Part shown: positions 27,401-37,362 of the stretch, one piece after another
Position numbering within the stretch: position 1 is the first letter of the stretch
How the letters are laid out: each line of letters starts with the position of its first letter
Assembly (NCBI GenBank): GCA_963693305.1
Contig: OY855913.1
Coordinates: 4,105,001-4,169,000 of the forward strand
Length of the DNA: 64,000 nucleotides
Source: Meandrina meandrites
Lineage: Eukaryota; Cnidaria; Anthozoa; Scleractinia; Meandrinidae
Direction: 5' to 3'
Notes under the pieces: model-generated
Database searches by the model: none
Told to the model about the DNA's origin: nothing
What the model saw: only the letters and a program-made list of their open reading frames with translations
Position numbers and translations under genes: made by a program

Positions 27401-29517
27401 GAATCGGCTATTCAAGCTAAAGTAAAAACTCCTCAAGGTTTGTCTAACTCAAGTTAACCAATAGCTTTTTTTCCATTGAGGGGTCGAAGAGAGTGACAAT
27501 CTACAATATAAGATTACTCTATCATTTTCGATATGTTTTATGCACCTTTATGAAGTTGTGATATTGTGACGTTTTTAATTACCCTTTCAGCGACAGTGGC
27601 GCAGTTGTGATGTGTAGCGCAGAATCGATATTTTACAATTTTTTTTTTAAATGTACGCTTATGTTATTCTTTACAGCTTCAGGTCCTTTTAGCCAGCTGA
27701 CATGCATTTATTTGTTTACATTTCCATATATCCTAGGATGAGTTTCGCGTATAATGCTGATTTGTTTTCGTTTCGCGTTTCCCGCACGTAACCATATGAA
27801 ATTATCGAAATCTGAAATGATCGAAACTCGCCTGCAATTTTAAACCACGACTACATATATCTTATTAGATAGTTTTGTATCGGTGTATATTTTACGAGAA
27901 TAAAACTTACAGCGATGCTACACACTAAAATGTCTAAAAAGAGATTTATTATTCAACATTTTCTTGTCGAAAAATGCTGACTTTCCACCGCTTTTTATAA
28001 TTATTCGCGCGGTCACAAGCAATACAGAACCTGTAATCGTTTCGCGCGTTATTCAGCCTGGTTATTTGTACTCCACAAAGCAGAGTTGGAGAATAAATCC
28101 GTTTTATCACACTTCATCAATAGAGTGCACTGTAGTTTGGAAACATCCTCCATCCCTTCATACTGCACAATAGTTTATGGTGAATCTCACTGTTTGACGT
28201 GAATTTGTTCTTGTCGGCGTTCATTTTTAATATAACTCCAGCTGTAACATAAATGACGCCCTGTTGAATTCAGTCATCATTTTGATGGATCGCTTTTGGC
28301 AGTTTTGCAAAAAAAGCCCACTCAGTTTCGAGGTAATTTGTTTTGTTTTCACATTGAAATCTGTCATCCTGTATCTCAATTTATTTCCAGCTACATCAAA
28401 ACCCTGTTAGATCCTGTAAGGAGCTGTGAAAAATATCTCTCCCCTGATAATACAAATTAAATCATACACCGTTTTCGTGCTAAATACGCAGAGTTTAAAA
28501 CGGTTTCACACTCTGTGGTGACAATTTAAAACTCTGGCGAAGATAGTCGGAGTTTATCACAGATAAATCAGCTGATTAGAAAAAAACATTTATTAGAGGA
28601 AGCACATGGTCTAGGAAGATCGTCTATAAGTATGATATCATGTAATCAGTAGATTGATTTTTTTATACATGCATTCTGTGTTTCAAAATCTTCTGAGCTT
28701 CGAATTGTTCATTGTTTATTCACATACTGAAACACCTCTCTGAATAGAGTGTTGCATTGTCTTGGTAACATGCAGTGTAAGTCTTAAAATCGGATTCAGC
28801 CTATCGTTCACAGTACAGGAAAATTATTTTCTTAAATTGGATGAAATTTTCTATCTTTGATTATTCTGCGAATATTTGTTCTTTTGCGACGAACTGAGTA
28901 GTGTAAATGAGCCCCTTCCTGTAATCTCAATCAAACGGTACTTCAGGGGTACTTTCATCAATTGTAGTATTTTAATAATGATTATGTTTCATAGTAATGA
29001 TTATCCTGTTGCATTAGATTTTTGTAACTGCAGTCTATTATGTTGATGTTGTATTATTTGAAGATGATTTATGAAAGTTTTAAAAATACATTTAAGATAA
29101 TAGCAAACCAAACAATAATATCAATAATAGCTTTTGGATTTTGTTACTCATGCACCATGCGGACGAACTAATGAAAGGCACTCGTTTAGGAAGAGGAGAT
29201 GGGATAGAAATTGAGAACAATATGACTGAAAAAGTTGGGCACTTTGTTTTTAAGTGTGGTTTACAATTAAAAGCCTTTGAAAATTCTGTTAATTAATTGG
29301 TTTCTCTGTTCGTTTTAAAAGCTTAGCTATATATTTCATAAATCAAAAGCACATTTCCTGTGTTTCAGATCACCGAAAATCCTGCTGTCAGTATCCTTTA
29401 CTGAACATAATTTGTTGATTTTTTTTTCTTGAATTAGCCAAGAAAATCATTTAGCAATGCTAACAATGAGCTTCTTAAGAGAACGTTTTCTAATTCTCAC
29501 TTCAAATATCGTTTCAG
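21431..29517. other. Gene-free stretch upstream of gene A
   Basis: No recognised gene. A strong 14-bp-arm hairpin, TTTTGTCTCGTTT with its complement, lies at about 24306-24338. An exon-like stretch after a polypyrimidine acceptor near 22770 reads GILYVEFDLLNRHL before a stop, and could join in phase to the frame ending at a GTAAAG donor near 22696. The product is unrecognised. The last 1-2 kb presumably contains the promoter of gene A, but no TATA box or initiator could be chosen with confidence. Confidence 0.4.
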
Positions 29518-29596
29518 GTTTGCATGCCAGCAGCTGAAAACGAAGTCTGCAAGCTACAAAACAGCTTCTAATCCCGTTCACGTCGCAGCATTTACA
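29518..29596 (+). other. Gene A 5' untranslated exon part
   Basis: A 3' splice site (CGTTTCAG, ending 29517) precedes 79 bp of untranslated sequence before the ATG. Gene B has the equivalent layout (acceptor ending 40148, leader 40149-40205). The two leaders share GAATACGGAGTCTGC-like and CTACAAA blocks and ACAATG at the start codon. This implies a separate upstream non-coding exon in each gene, which I could not locate. Confidence 0.55.
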
Positions 29597-30223
29597 ATGC
29601 AAGCTGTTACTGTAGGGTTAATCATCTGCCTTCTTGTTTTCTCGGATTTATGGCTCGTTAATAGTAAAATTCGTCAGACTGATTCAATTCACCTACCCAG
29701 ATTAGCCCGCCAAGCCCGCGAAATCAGGCTACATCGTGAAACTCGTCAAACCCGTGAATCTCGGCAATTAGATCCGGATGTAACGAAATGTAGGTACAGC
29801 GTCGCTCTGCTAGACTTCCCACCTTATATTATGAACTCAAGCATACAGCGTGGCTTTATGTATGAAAAAATAACGTGGTTTGTAGACTTCACGTGCTTCG
29901 AAAGAGAGGACTCTGATCCGGAGGCATGCATCATGGAGCCCCTATTTGTTCAAAATTCGGAGGAGATGGTCGAACTGATCAAAGAAAAGAAGGTGGATTT
30001 TGCTTTCCCTGTTCAAGCGGACGCCAAGGCAGCCCTTAAAGATGTACCTGATGTAACGCTTATACGGGCATTCGTATCATCCGGGTGTTCAATGATTGTG
30101 AACACAAAACAGTGTGAGGAGGAGTCGCGGGAACAGTTATTCACTTCTATTACGTCACAATGGCCGATCCTGGCATGTATCATACTGTTATCGGGGATTT
30201 CCGGAGTGGTTATTTGGCTATTG
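29597..30223 (+). CDS. Gene A exon 1: signal peptide, linker, S1, M1
   Basis: Residues 1-209, ending in phase 0 at TTG/GTAAGA. S1 has five cysteines (65, 100, 111, 164, 173), all conserved in gene B, and a conserved N-glycosylation sequon at Asn80. The end of S1 reads LIRAFVSSGCSMIVN, where glutamate receptors have their vDFs.P....g block. The Thr-x4-Arg ligand motif expected just upstream is replaced by an Ala/Lys/Asp-rich stretch. Confidence 0.9.
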
Positions 30224-33200
30224 GTAAGAAAGTATTTCTAAATTGAAAACTTCTTGCTATATTTTAGTTCCCTTCAAACACAAAAAATATATCAAAATTC
30301 AAGTCTTAATAGGTATTTTTATATAGTTTGTCAGAGTAGAGAAGTCGATAATGTAATCTGCACGATCCTTGCGGGAACGATCACTTTGTTGTTTACTTCT
30401 TAACAAATGACATGCAAGCCGTTTTGATGGCGCAAAATGCAAAGACGTTGTTGATTAGAGGTTACTCCTGTGAACAACAACATCAACAGCTTGCAAAGAT
30501 AGGTTGAACATTTAAGTGGCTATTCAGTAAGCAATTAATGCTGCTCATCGGAGAAAAAATGACCATAACTTATTATCCAATCAGATTCAATTCGTGCCAT
30601 GCAATTCGTCTCAATTCTTTGGACTGAAGATTCCAACTTCTATGTGACCGGCTTGATAATGATATAATGACGAAAGACGAGGCCAAACGTCTTTCCAGCT
30701 TTTCACTGATGTTTGCTTGAGACTGGCAGTATTTAATGAAGTTAACTTTTGTTTTCGATCGCAGGAACACGCAACGAACAAAGCACAGTTTTCACCTTCA
30801 TTCACAGCTGGTTCCCCTGAGGGATTCTGGTGGGCAGTGGTGTCACTTACCACAGTCGGGTAATTTTGCTCTTATATCTAGTTTCGTTTGTACAGTTTTG
30901 GGTACAAAACGTGCTGAATCGGAAGTTCATAAGCTAGAACATCTAGTATTTGGGCGCATTCTATGTCTGTCGCGAGTATCCTGTTTTTAGAACAAACCTT
31001 GCGCGCGGGAAAATGACCTAGTTTATTGCTAAGAAACGATGGCGTGCACGTGCAATGAGACTGTTGCCAATTACGAAGGGAAAATGCTTCAGCGCGTTTG
31101 GCTACTTGTTCGCGGAAAAGCCGTTCTAAAGATACCCGACTCGCGAAAGACATAGTCAGGGCTCATTATCAGAGATGAAAAATTCTAGCTTATGAACGTC
31201 TGGCTGAATTCAATGTCGTTTGTGTGGTGGTGGTCAAATGATGCTGCTGTTATTGTTTTGCAGGAAAACGTTCTTACTTAATTCGCCTCCAAGTAAATTA
31301 TTTTGAACAGTATTTGTCTTTGTGTTGTACTGCATCTGCTCTGCCTTTAGGCATCTACTACAACCATACAATAATACCATCATCAAGTCATTTACTACAA
31401 TCATACAACTGAAGTGTTGTGTAAGGGCGCTTTCATTTGCCAGAACTGGCCGGCTAGACCGGTATATTCTAGAACAGAATTTCGTTGTTAGTCAGATTTC
31501 TCCTGTCATATAGGTCAATACATTAATATTATACATTATTACGGTGGATTTGTGGGAAAATCTCGTAGGAAAGGCCCATTCACATTCAAAACCAAAGGAC
31601 TGGCCGGCCAGTTCTGAAAAATGGAAAGCGGCCTAAGATGCGTAACTAAAATTAAGACCCGGAAGTGTGAGCAATTTTGCCAATTTTGAAACCATAAGTT
31701 TATCTGATGCTTTGTACTGCTCAATACATGCTTTAACCTCACTAGGTACGGCGACAAAACCCCAAAGTCATCTCTTGGGCGCTTGTTTGGTGTAGTGTGG
31801 ATCTTTGTTGGAGCGCTCATGTTGTCAATGTTTACTGCCTTGTTTACAAATGCCATGCAAGCTGCCCTTGATGGTACAAAATGCAAAGACATCGACGGTA
31901 AAGAGGTGAGCAAGTGAACAAATGACAAACTTTTCATATAATAGTTGCTTATTATATGCCGGCATTATTCCTGTGTTTGTTGATATGTTTCTTTTTATTT
32001 ATCTGTTATCTACTTGTTTATTTTAATGGCTCGACCTGCAGACCAAAGTCTACAGGGAGGTTGCTTACAAATCTCGATACTGACCCAGTCTTCAATAAGC
32101 CCTTTAGTGAATAATTGGTTTAGAGCAATTGCCATAGGTCGATGTGAACAGATGTGAAGACAATAAATAATATAACCACAGTCAAAAGTCCTCGCGACTG
32201 ATTTACGTGGCATATATAAATTTGAATTGGGTTGCAATAAGCAATCTCTGCTTGCATGCAACCGTTGGTAATTTTTTGCCAAGCCTGGATCAACCTTAAT
32301 CCTGTTTTAAAAAACATTTTCCTGGTTCTTTCACCCTACAAGAATCCGAGTTGGCGCCGGACAGTGTAGGTGATAATAATTAAATACATGTATATTTTAC
32401 TTTCTAGATGGGCGTGTCTGTAATGGATACCGAAACACAGATAGTTGCAAATGAGTTACATGCAAATATTGTCAGTAAGTAACAAATATGATCTTCTTTT
32501 ACTCTGACTGGCTATCTCAGCAATGGTGCCGAGAAAAGGATCTCTTTTGACTGGTCACACGCTGGGTTTTGGGCGCCCAAAAATAAAGTTAGGACCATTT
32601 TAAAATTCAAAGCATAGTATGCATTGCGACACGAAAGTACTGCGCAGAAGCTTCCACTTGAATGGTCGCACTTTGGTAGTGCCTTGTACAGAATATATAA
32701 TTAGCACGCCACATGAAAGTATTGATCAATAGCTTTTGATTAAGTGGTGGAACAGTAGGGTTCCATGAACATAGAAATCAGTTGATAGACACTTTGCCTA
32801 TAAAAGAGTGGGCTTGGATTCTGCACGTTCATTCTTCAAATCCCCTCCCTCTCCTTCCTTACCTCAACCTCCCCCCCCCCCTCCAAGAAGAAAGTAGAGT
32901 ATTACCTCTACTGGTCTGCCATCAAAACGTGCACGGGGAGGCCAAAAATTCATGATGACTATAGTGCAGATAGAGTTGACGCCATCAGCTGACTGCAAAA
33001 TACCCAAGTCATTATGCATTAAAGAATGCCCTTAAAAATAACCGACCAATGCTTGAAATCCACAGAGTTTAACAACCTAAAAGAAATGCAAGAGAATCTA
33101 AGCGAGGGAATAATTGGAAGAGTACTCGTGGATCGGAATACTGCATTTCACTTCCTGGATAAGTCCGGCTTAAAAAGAAAGAGACAAATCCGACTGATTC

Positions 33201-34833
33201 GTAATATCGATTATCCATTGGATTATTACCTGGCGCATGTGAGCAAGGGAATACTTCCAACCCCATCAATGTCGCCAAATGACACAGAACTTGCGGAAAG
33301 AAAAGCACAACTGGCGGACTGCGGGCCAATGTTGAAAGAATTGTCTGTGGATTTGGTCGCAGTTTCCAAATCAACTGCAGAAGAGCAACTTATACCTGCG
33401 GAACTACAGGTAAATATTTATTATAAGGTTTTCAAGAAATATCATATCGGACCTGCCATCAGTGTTATTTCATATATCAAAAGGAACTTCTCAGTTACTC
33501 TCCATTACTACTGCCTTTTGCGTCATGCTTCAAAATTGTTGACATCGAGTGTTATTTATTATAGCTAATATTTATATTAAACCATAGGTCACTTTTACCT
33601 AATGAAGATACATGTTACCTCTTCTCGATATACACCTGATTGAATAAAGGTTTCCTAAAGATCTCTTTTTACCATAAACGATACGACCAGTACCTTTCTG
33701 GAAAACTATGAACAAATTTGCCTTGCATTGAGCTGCGGTCACCAGAAAACTAATTCAGCCTTTCCATAATTTCACAAAGCCGTATCGTTTGTGGATTTAT
33801 GCTGTTTTAGGACAACGTTTTTCAATCAGATTTTTACACCTATCTCTCGATATCACTGTTTTTTGCTCGCTTATGCATTTTCTTGCAGTATTGTTACCTT
33901 ACAAAACAGCAGCGTTCAACGTTCAACATAACAGGAGATATTTTAATATCTCCTGTTATGTTAGTCATTTGTATCGTTTTAAAAAACGATACAAACGACT
34001 TAATTTGGTATAACTGCATTTTATAATTGTAAGACCGCCGCGGTTATGGTGTGTACAAAAGACTCGTGTTTCCTTCTCATTCACTTCTTTTAGACGGCAG
34101 ACTTGTCAGATGAAATGGAAGGGTTGTTTTCCACTGGCTCAGACATGACCAAATTCATTTTGTTCTGTCTTTTGGGAATATTCCTCGGGCTGATTGCTAT
34201 CGGTATGTTATGGGAAGTCTACTCCAAGTGCAGTGCGTCTATACAGAAAAGAAGAAAAGGTAATTAACATTTAATAGTTTCTAGAGATCTCTCCAGCATC
34301 TGACGGAATCAACCAGTGATTATTTTAAACACCTTTTTATCTTTTAATGCAATGGGGTAGTCATAACAGAAATGTAGCAGTTACAAGGGGTATACAGCTT
34401 GGTGCTTGTCTTTTTCCGTAGTTCACTTTCTAACTGTTAATACATCTTGGCGAAGGCCACTTCACATCAACACTGCCTGCTATTATTAATCGCCAACTGT
34501 GTCATATATAGAATTAAATGAGGCACTGACAACAGTGAGAAGACAATAATAACAATAACAGTGAGCTAACAATTGCTTTTTTTTGCAGATATACGCCAGC
34601 GTCAAGGCGAATCTGAGAGGGGCAATCTTATACCTCTTAACAACAGGAAGATGTCTATGATGCAGAATTTTCTGGACTTGGAAAAAAGGCTCAAAGATTT
34701 AATAACCGATCTACAGAAATTAAAAGAGGAATTTGCAAGTACTATTGCGAACCCGGACGCATTACTAAGACCCCAGCGTCAGCTGAGTGACGACGATGCT
34801 AAAACAAGAATCGCTCATTCTTTAACATGTTAA
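29597..34833 (+). CDS. Gene A: glutamate-receptor-like K+ channel subunit (567 aa, 7 exons)
   Basis: Coding exons are 29597-30223, 30765-30859, 31746-31905, 32408-32474, 33066-33409, 34094-34259 and 34589-34833. All introns are GT-AG, the total is 1704 nt and there are no internal stops. The protein has a signal peptide (1-22), an Arg-rich linker (35-57), S1 with VALLDFPPYI (69-78) and VDFAFPV (133-139), M1 (189-209), pore helix and filter TTVGYGD (238-244), M2 starting LGRLFGVVW (251-276), S2 (280-448) with GRVLVDRNTAFHFLD (334-348), a last membrane segment (452-471) and a heptad coiled coil (514-535). Established: this S1-pore-S2 order defines ionotropic glutamate receptors, and TVGYG defines K+ channels. 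The two are combined in GluR0 and AvGluR1. Inferred: a ligand-gated, K+-selective, hyperpolarising tetramer in the plasma membrane. There is no amino-terminal domain, and the glutamate-binding Arg of S1 is not evident, so the ligand is unknown. The start is supported by the matching start in gene B. Confidence 0.88.
30765..30859 (+). CDS. Gene A exon 2: pore helix and first half of K+ filter
   Basis: Residues 210-240 plus two bases of Gly241. It reads GSPEGFWWAVVSLTTVG up to the GGGTAATT donor. The intron (30860-31745) falls inside the filter Gly codon (phase 2), so a correct filter exists only after splicing. The same site is used in gene B. Confidence 0.9.
31425..31633. mobile_element. Harbinger-like MITE in gene A intron 2
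   Basis: The terminal inverted repeats begin GGGCGCTTTC (left) and end GAAAGCGGCC (right). They continue with CAGAACTGGCCGGC and its complement. Both ends are flanked by TAA (31422-31424 and 31634-31636), the 3-bp duplication typical of PIF/Harbinger. The equivalent gene B intron (161 bp) lacks it, so it inserted after the gene duplication. Confidence 0.7.
31746..31905 (+). CDS. Gene A exon 3: filter YGD, M2, start of S2
   Basis: It completes Gly241, then encodes YGDKTPKSSLGRLFGVVWIF and the rest of M2 with SMFTALFTNAM, then LDGTKCKDIDGKE of S2. It ends in phase 0. GRLFGVVW at the start of M2 resembles the SGRI-x-GGVW block of animal glutamate receptors, while the YGD side is K+-channel-like. 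Confidence 0.92.
32408..32474 (+). CDS. Gene A exon 4: S2 segment
   Basis: Short 67-bp exon, residues 295-316 (MGVSVMDTETQIVANELH onward), leaving in phase 1 at GTCA/GTAAGT. Its match to gene B exon 4 (same length, TETQIVA conserved) confirms it. Confidence 0.88.
33066..33409 (+). CDS. Gene A exon 5: core of S2
   Basis: Residues 317-431, ending in phase 0. It contains NGIIGRVLVD-like SBP-fold sequence (GIIGRVLVDRNTAFHFLD), a polybasic KRKRQIRLIR, DYYLAHVSKGILPTPS and a cysteine (402) that may pair with Cys287. Open reading continues upstream of the acceptor by chance (from 33026); the true exon begins after CCACAG. Confidence 0.88.
33925..34000. repeat. Two adjacent palindromes in gene A intron 5
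   Basis: First, AACATAACAGGAGATAT (33925-33941) pairs with its exact complement at 33946-33962 across a 4-base loop. Directly after, AGTCATTTGTATCGTTTT (33963-33980) pairs with 33981-34000 with one mismatch. The rest of the intron carries further ATCGTTT-type inverted copies near 33680 and 33785, which suggests a decayed inverted-repeat element. Confidence 0.75.
34094..34259 (+). CDS. Gene A exon 6: end of S2 and last membrane segment
   Basis: Residues 432-486. It encodes GLFSTGSDMTK, then a hydrophobic helix (452-471) ending WEVYSKC and a basic KRRK at the cytoplasmic side. It leaves in phase 1. This segment is the equivalent of animal glutamate-receptor M4, which cyanobacterial GluR0 lacks. 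Confidence 0.9.
34589..34833 (+). CDS. Gene A exon 7: cytoplasmic coiled coil and C-terminal tail
   Basis: Residues 487-567. Heptad hydrophobic positions are 514, 517, 521, 524, 528, 531 and 535 (F,L,L,L,L,L,F), with charged residues between. Relative to gene B, which stops soon after the coiled coil, A has about 25 more residues, including RPQRQLSDDDAKTR. Confidence 0.88.
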
Positions 34834-34952
34834 ATGGGAAAAGTAAAAAGTACGGAAACTGTACTTTGATATCCTGAACATATAATTTTCCAGTATTTGA
34901 TTGATTTAGAATTTTTTCTGGATACAACATCACGACAAGGATGTTCTTGATG

Positions 34953-35041
<89 letters not shown>

Positions 35042-35699
35042 TCGACTTGCTGGTCAACATTTTCCATTTTATGTTTCTTTTTGGGTCTTTCTATAGGAAC
35101 CGGATGCAAATGAAGTCTTTTTGTGACTATTTGTATTTTTGGAGCAGTGTTGTTTCGTATCTTTTATCTCTTTTGTTTTACGTCATCTGTGTCTGGTACC
35201 TACAGAAAGACCCTTCTTTTTTCTTTTACATTTTAGAGTAGAAAAAATATTAAGGGAGCAGTGCTCAAAATTACATAGAAAAGACAATTTTCTGGAAAAT
35301 ATGCTTTCTAAAACAACAAAAATATATACTCCCCTCCCCCCTTTTCCCACAAAAATCTATTTTTGAAGTCAGCTGAAGTTACTTCTAGAGGCATATTTTT
35401 GTAATGTTAGATATGCTCTTAAATGAATAATGTTTACAAAAAGTAACATAAAGGTAACTGCTTTTTAGTGAAAAAATATACCCGAATTCAAATATTGCTA
35501 AGCGATTTTACAATACTATAATCAATTCTTTTACGAGAATTCTTTGGATGTGAGATGATATGCTTTTCACTTGCCCATGTTTATACCATATCAAACATCC
35601 CCCAGACCCTTTCGTTAAAGCCCGGGAGGAAAGAAATTAAGTTGCTCTAGAGATTGTTCCACTTTCACCGGCCGTGATGACCAGCGCCATATTTCACTC
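34834..35699. other. Gene A 3' flank with long (AT)n
   Basis: About 120 bp after the stop begins an uninterrupted (TA)n tract (34955-35037, about 80 bp), probably inside the 3' UTR. No exact AATAAA is seen before the MITE at 35.7 kb, so the polyadenylation site is not assigned. Nothing else is recognised. Confidence 0.6.
34955..35037. repeat. (AT)n dinucleotide microsatellite
   Basis: About 40 uninterrupted TA units. A tract this pure is young and likely length-polymorphic. In RNA it could self-pair. Confidence 0.95.
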
Positions 35700-36195
35700 T
35701 TATATTACATTGCAATTCCTGAGTTTTGATTGGTTTACAGGCCATGATATGAGCTCATACACCATGGACCACAAATATGGTAGGTGTACGTGTCAGCGAG
35801 AACAGCCGGGGAGCTCAAATATTCTCGCAATCCTTTGGGTATTTTTTAATAAAACATTTATTCTTTCGCCCTTGATGGATATGAGATAGTTATAGGCAAC
35901 GAGGCCCGTAACGCCGAGTTTTTTTTTTTTTTGAGTTGGCTATCGACCATCTCATAACCAACGCGCGTTCATGAAATAATTGTACGATTTCATATCCAAC
36001 AAGCACGAGTGGAATAATTGTTTATTAAAACGCGCAAAAGAATTGCAATATTTGAGCTCCCCAGCTGTTTTCATCGACGCGTATCGGCTACGACATTTGT
36101 GGTCAATGGTGTATGATAGCTCATTTACCATTGCCTGTTAACCAATCAAAACTCAGGAATTGCAATATACCATTAATTGCTAGTTTTTAATAAAA
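35700..36195. mobile_element. MITE family with ATTGCAATTCCTGAG ends, copy 1
   Basis: Long inverted repeats: the left arm has TTGCAATTCCTGAGTTTTG, ACCACAAATATGGTAG and GAGCTCAAATATT. The right arm carries the reverse complement of each in reversed order, ending CTCAGGAATTGCAATAT. The centre is a T-run and a GGCTATCGACCATCTC stretch. No transposase. A second, partial copy lies in gene B intron 4 (42781-43068). Confidence 0.75.
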
Positions 36196-36869
36196 AGATG
36201 TAGACCATGGAGATGTGGTTGATTTGGTGAATAGTTACGGACTATTGAATATTGGAGCGGCGCTAACTGGGCGACATTTTCACGATTTTTTTTACTGTAG
36301 TTTTATTGCTAGTAAATTTTATGTACAAACTTTTTTCTCCAAAGTTCCCCTCTATTAACTGTTTATACACCAGTTCCATTCCTCCAAACCATTGTTGTTT
36401 ATAAAATAACACTTTTTTAAGTTGTATGGTTGACCAAGCCTAAAATCTAATTGTAAATAAAATGACATTTTAGAATTTTATTGTTGTTTGAGGTCTCTTG
36501 TTGCTGTGAGTTAACTTTTAGCGAGTTTGCACTAGATCGATTGGTCCGGGTTGGCGAGCGTGCTCACGGGCTGACCCGCGGGTCGCTCTGTATGTTGTGT
36601 TCTTAGGGACTGGTCATTATTTAAGGGGTTGTGAGGGCAGGTGCAAATAATGGGAGGGTCAATAATTTTTATGCCAGGAAAAAAGGGGGGGGGGGGGCAC
36701 ATAAATTTAGTGGGGTGAGTGGGCAAGAGGGGGAGGGTCAGCAAAAATGCGCTTCATTAAAGGAGAGAGTCAGGAGAATTTGAACTTACCCTCTCACCCT
36801 CTAAATAATGTCGGGTCCCTTAGGCAAGAAGCTTCAGCTCGCACGAGCACACGGGCTGATCCGCGAGAT
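36196..36869. other. Intergenic spacer with poly-G tract
   Basis: No gene. A G homopolymer lies at about 36685-36698. The block GGCTGACCCGCGGGTCGC (about 36570) recurs in diverged form at 36852 (GGCTGATCCGCG) and 37370 (GCTGACCTGCGGATCAC), flanking the interleaved repeat set. Confidence 0.5.
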
Positions 36870-37362
36870 AAAGGCCTGGCAAAACGACGAAACATGTTTC
36901 TAGAAACACCCGTAGCGCGCGCATGTTTCCCCAATGTTTCCTAGTTTTGCCACACGGGAAGCACTGTTTCCAGCGTCACTTTTGTTTCTAAAGGCCTGGC
37001 AAAACGAGGAAAAATGTTTCCAGAAACATGGTTCCGTAATTGTTTCCTCGTTTTGCCATGTTTCCATGCCGCGCGGAAATACGAAATGTTTCTGCCGTGT
37101 AGCAGAAGCAAATTTTGCTTCTTGGAAACAAAATTGACGCTGGAAACAATGCTTCCCGTGTGGCAAAACTGGAAAACATTGGGGAAACATGCGCGCGCTA
37201 CGGGTGTTTCTGGAAACATGTTTTCTCGTTTTGCCAGGCCTTAAGAAGCAAAATTTGCGCCTGCTACACGGCAGAAACATTTCGTGTTTCCGCGCGACAT
37301 GGAAGCATGGCAAAACGAGGAAACAATTATGGAAACATGTTTCCTCGTTTTTCCAGGTCTTT
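36870..37362. repeat. Four interleaved inverted repeats, order A-B-A'-B'
   Basis: Segment A (36870-36989) is reverse-complemented at A' (37124-37242), and B (36990-37123) is reverse-complemented at B' (37243-37362), each at roughly 90% identity by eye. A and B both start AAAGGCCTGGCAAAACGA. The segments tile the region with almost no spacer. GTTTCC/GGAAAC motifs recur throughout and give chance open frames on both strands. A plausible origin is a MITE family with AGGCCTGGCAAAACGAGG ends, rearranged or nested. The interleaved order is not a simple nesting. Confidence 0.8.

Noticed and set aside
32799..32808. TATAAAAGAG in gene A intron 4 as an internal promoter
   Set aside because: Gene B has a related but TATA-less sequence (TAATAAAAG) at the homologous place, so it looks like shared intron sequence rather than a conserved promoter.
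33026..33065. Upstream open extension of gene A exon 5, with its own ATG
   Set aside because: Paralogue comparison puts the exon start at the CCACAG acceptor; the extension is intron.
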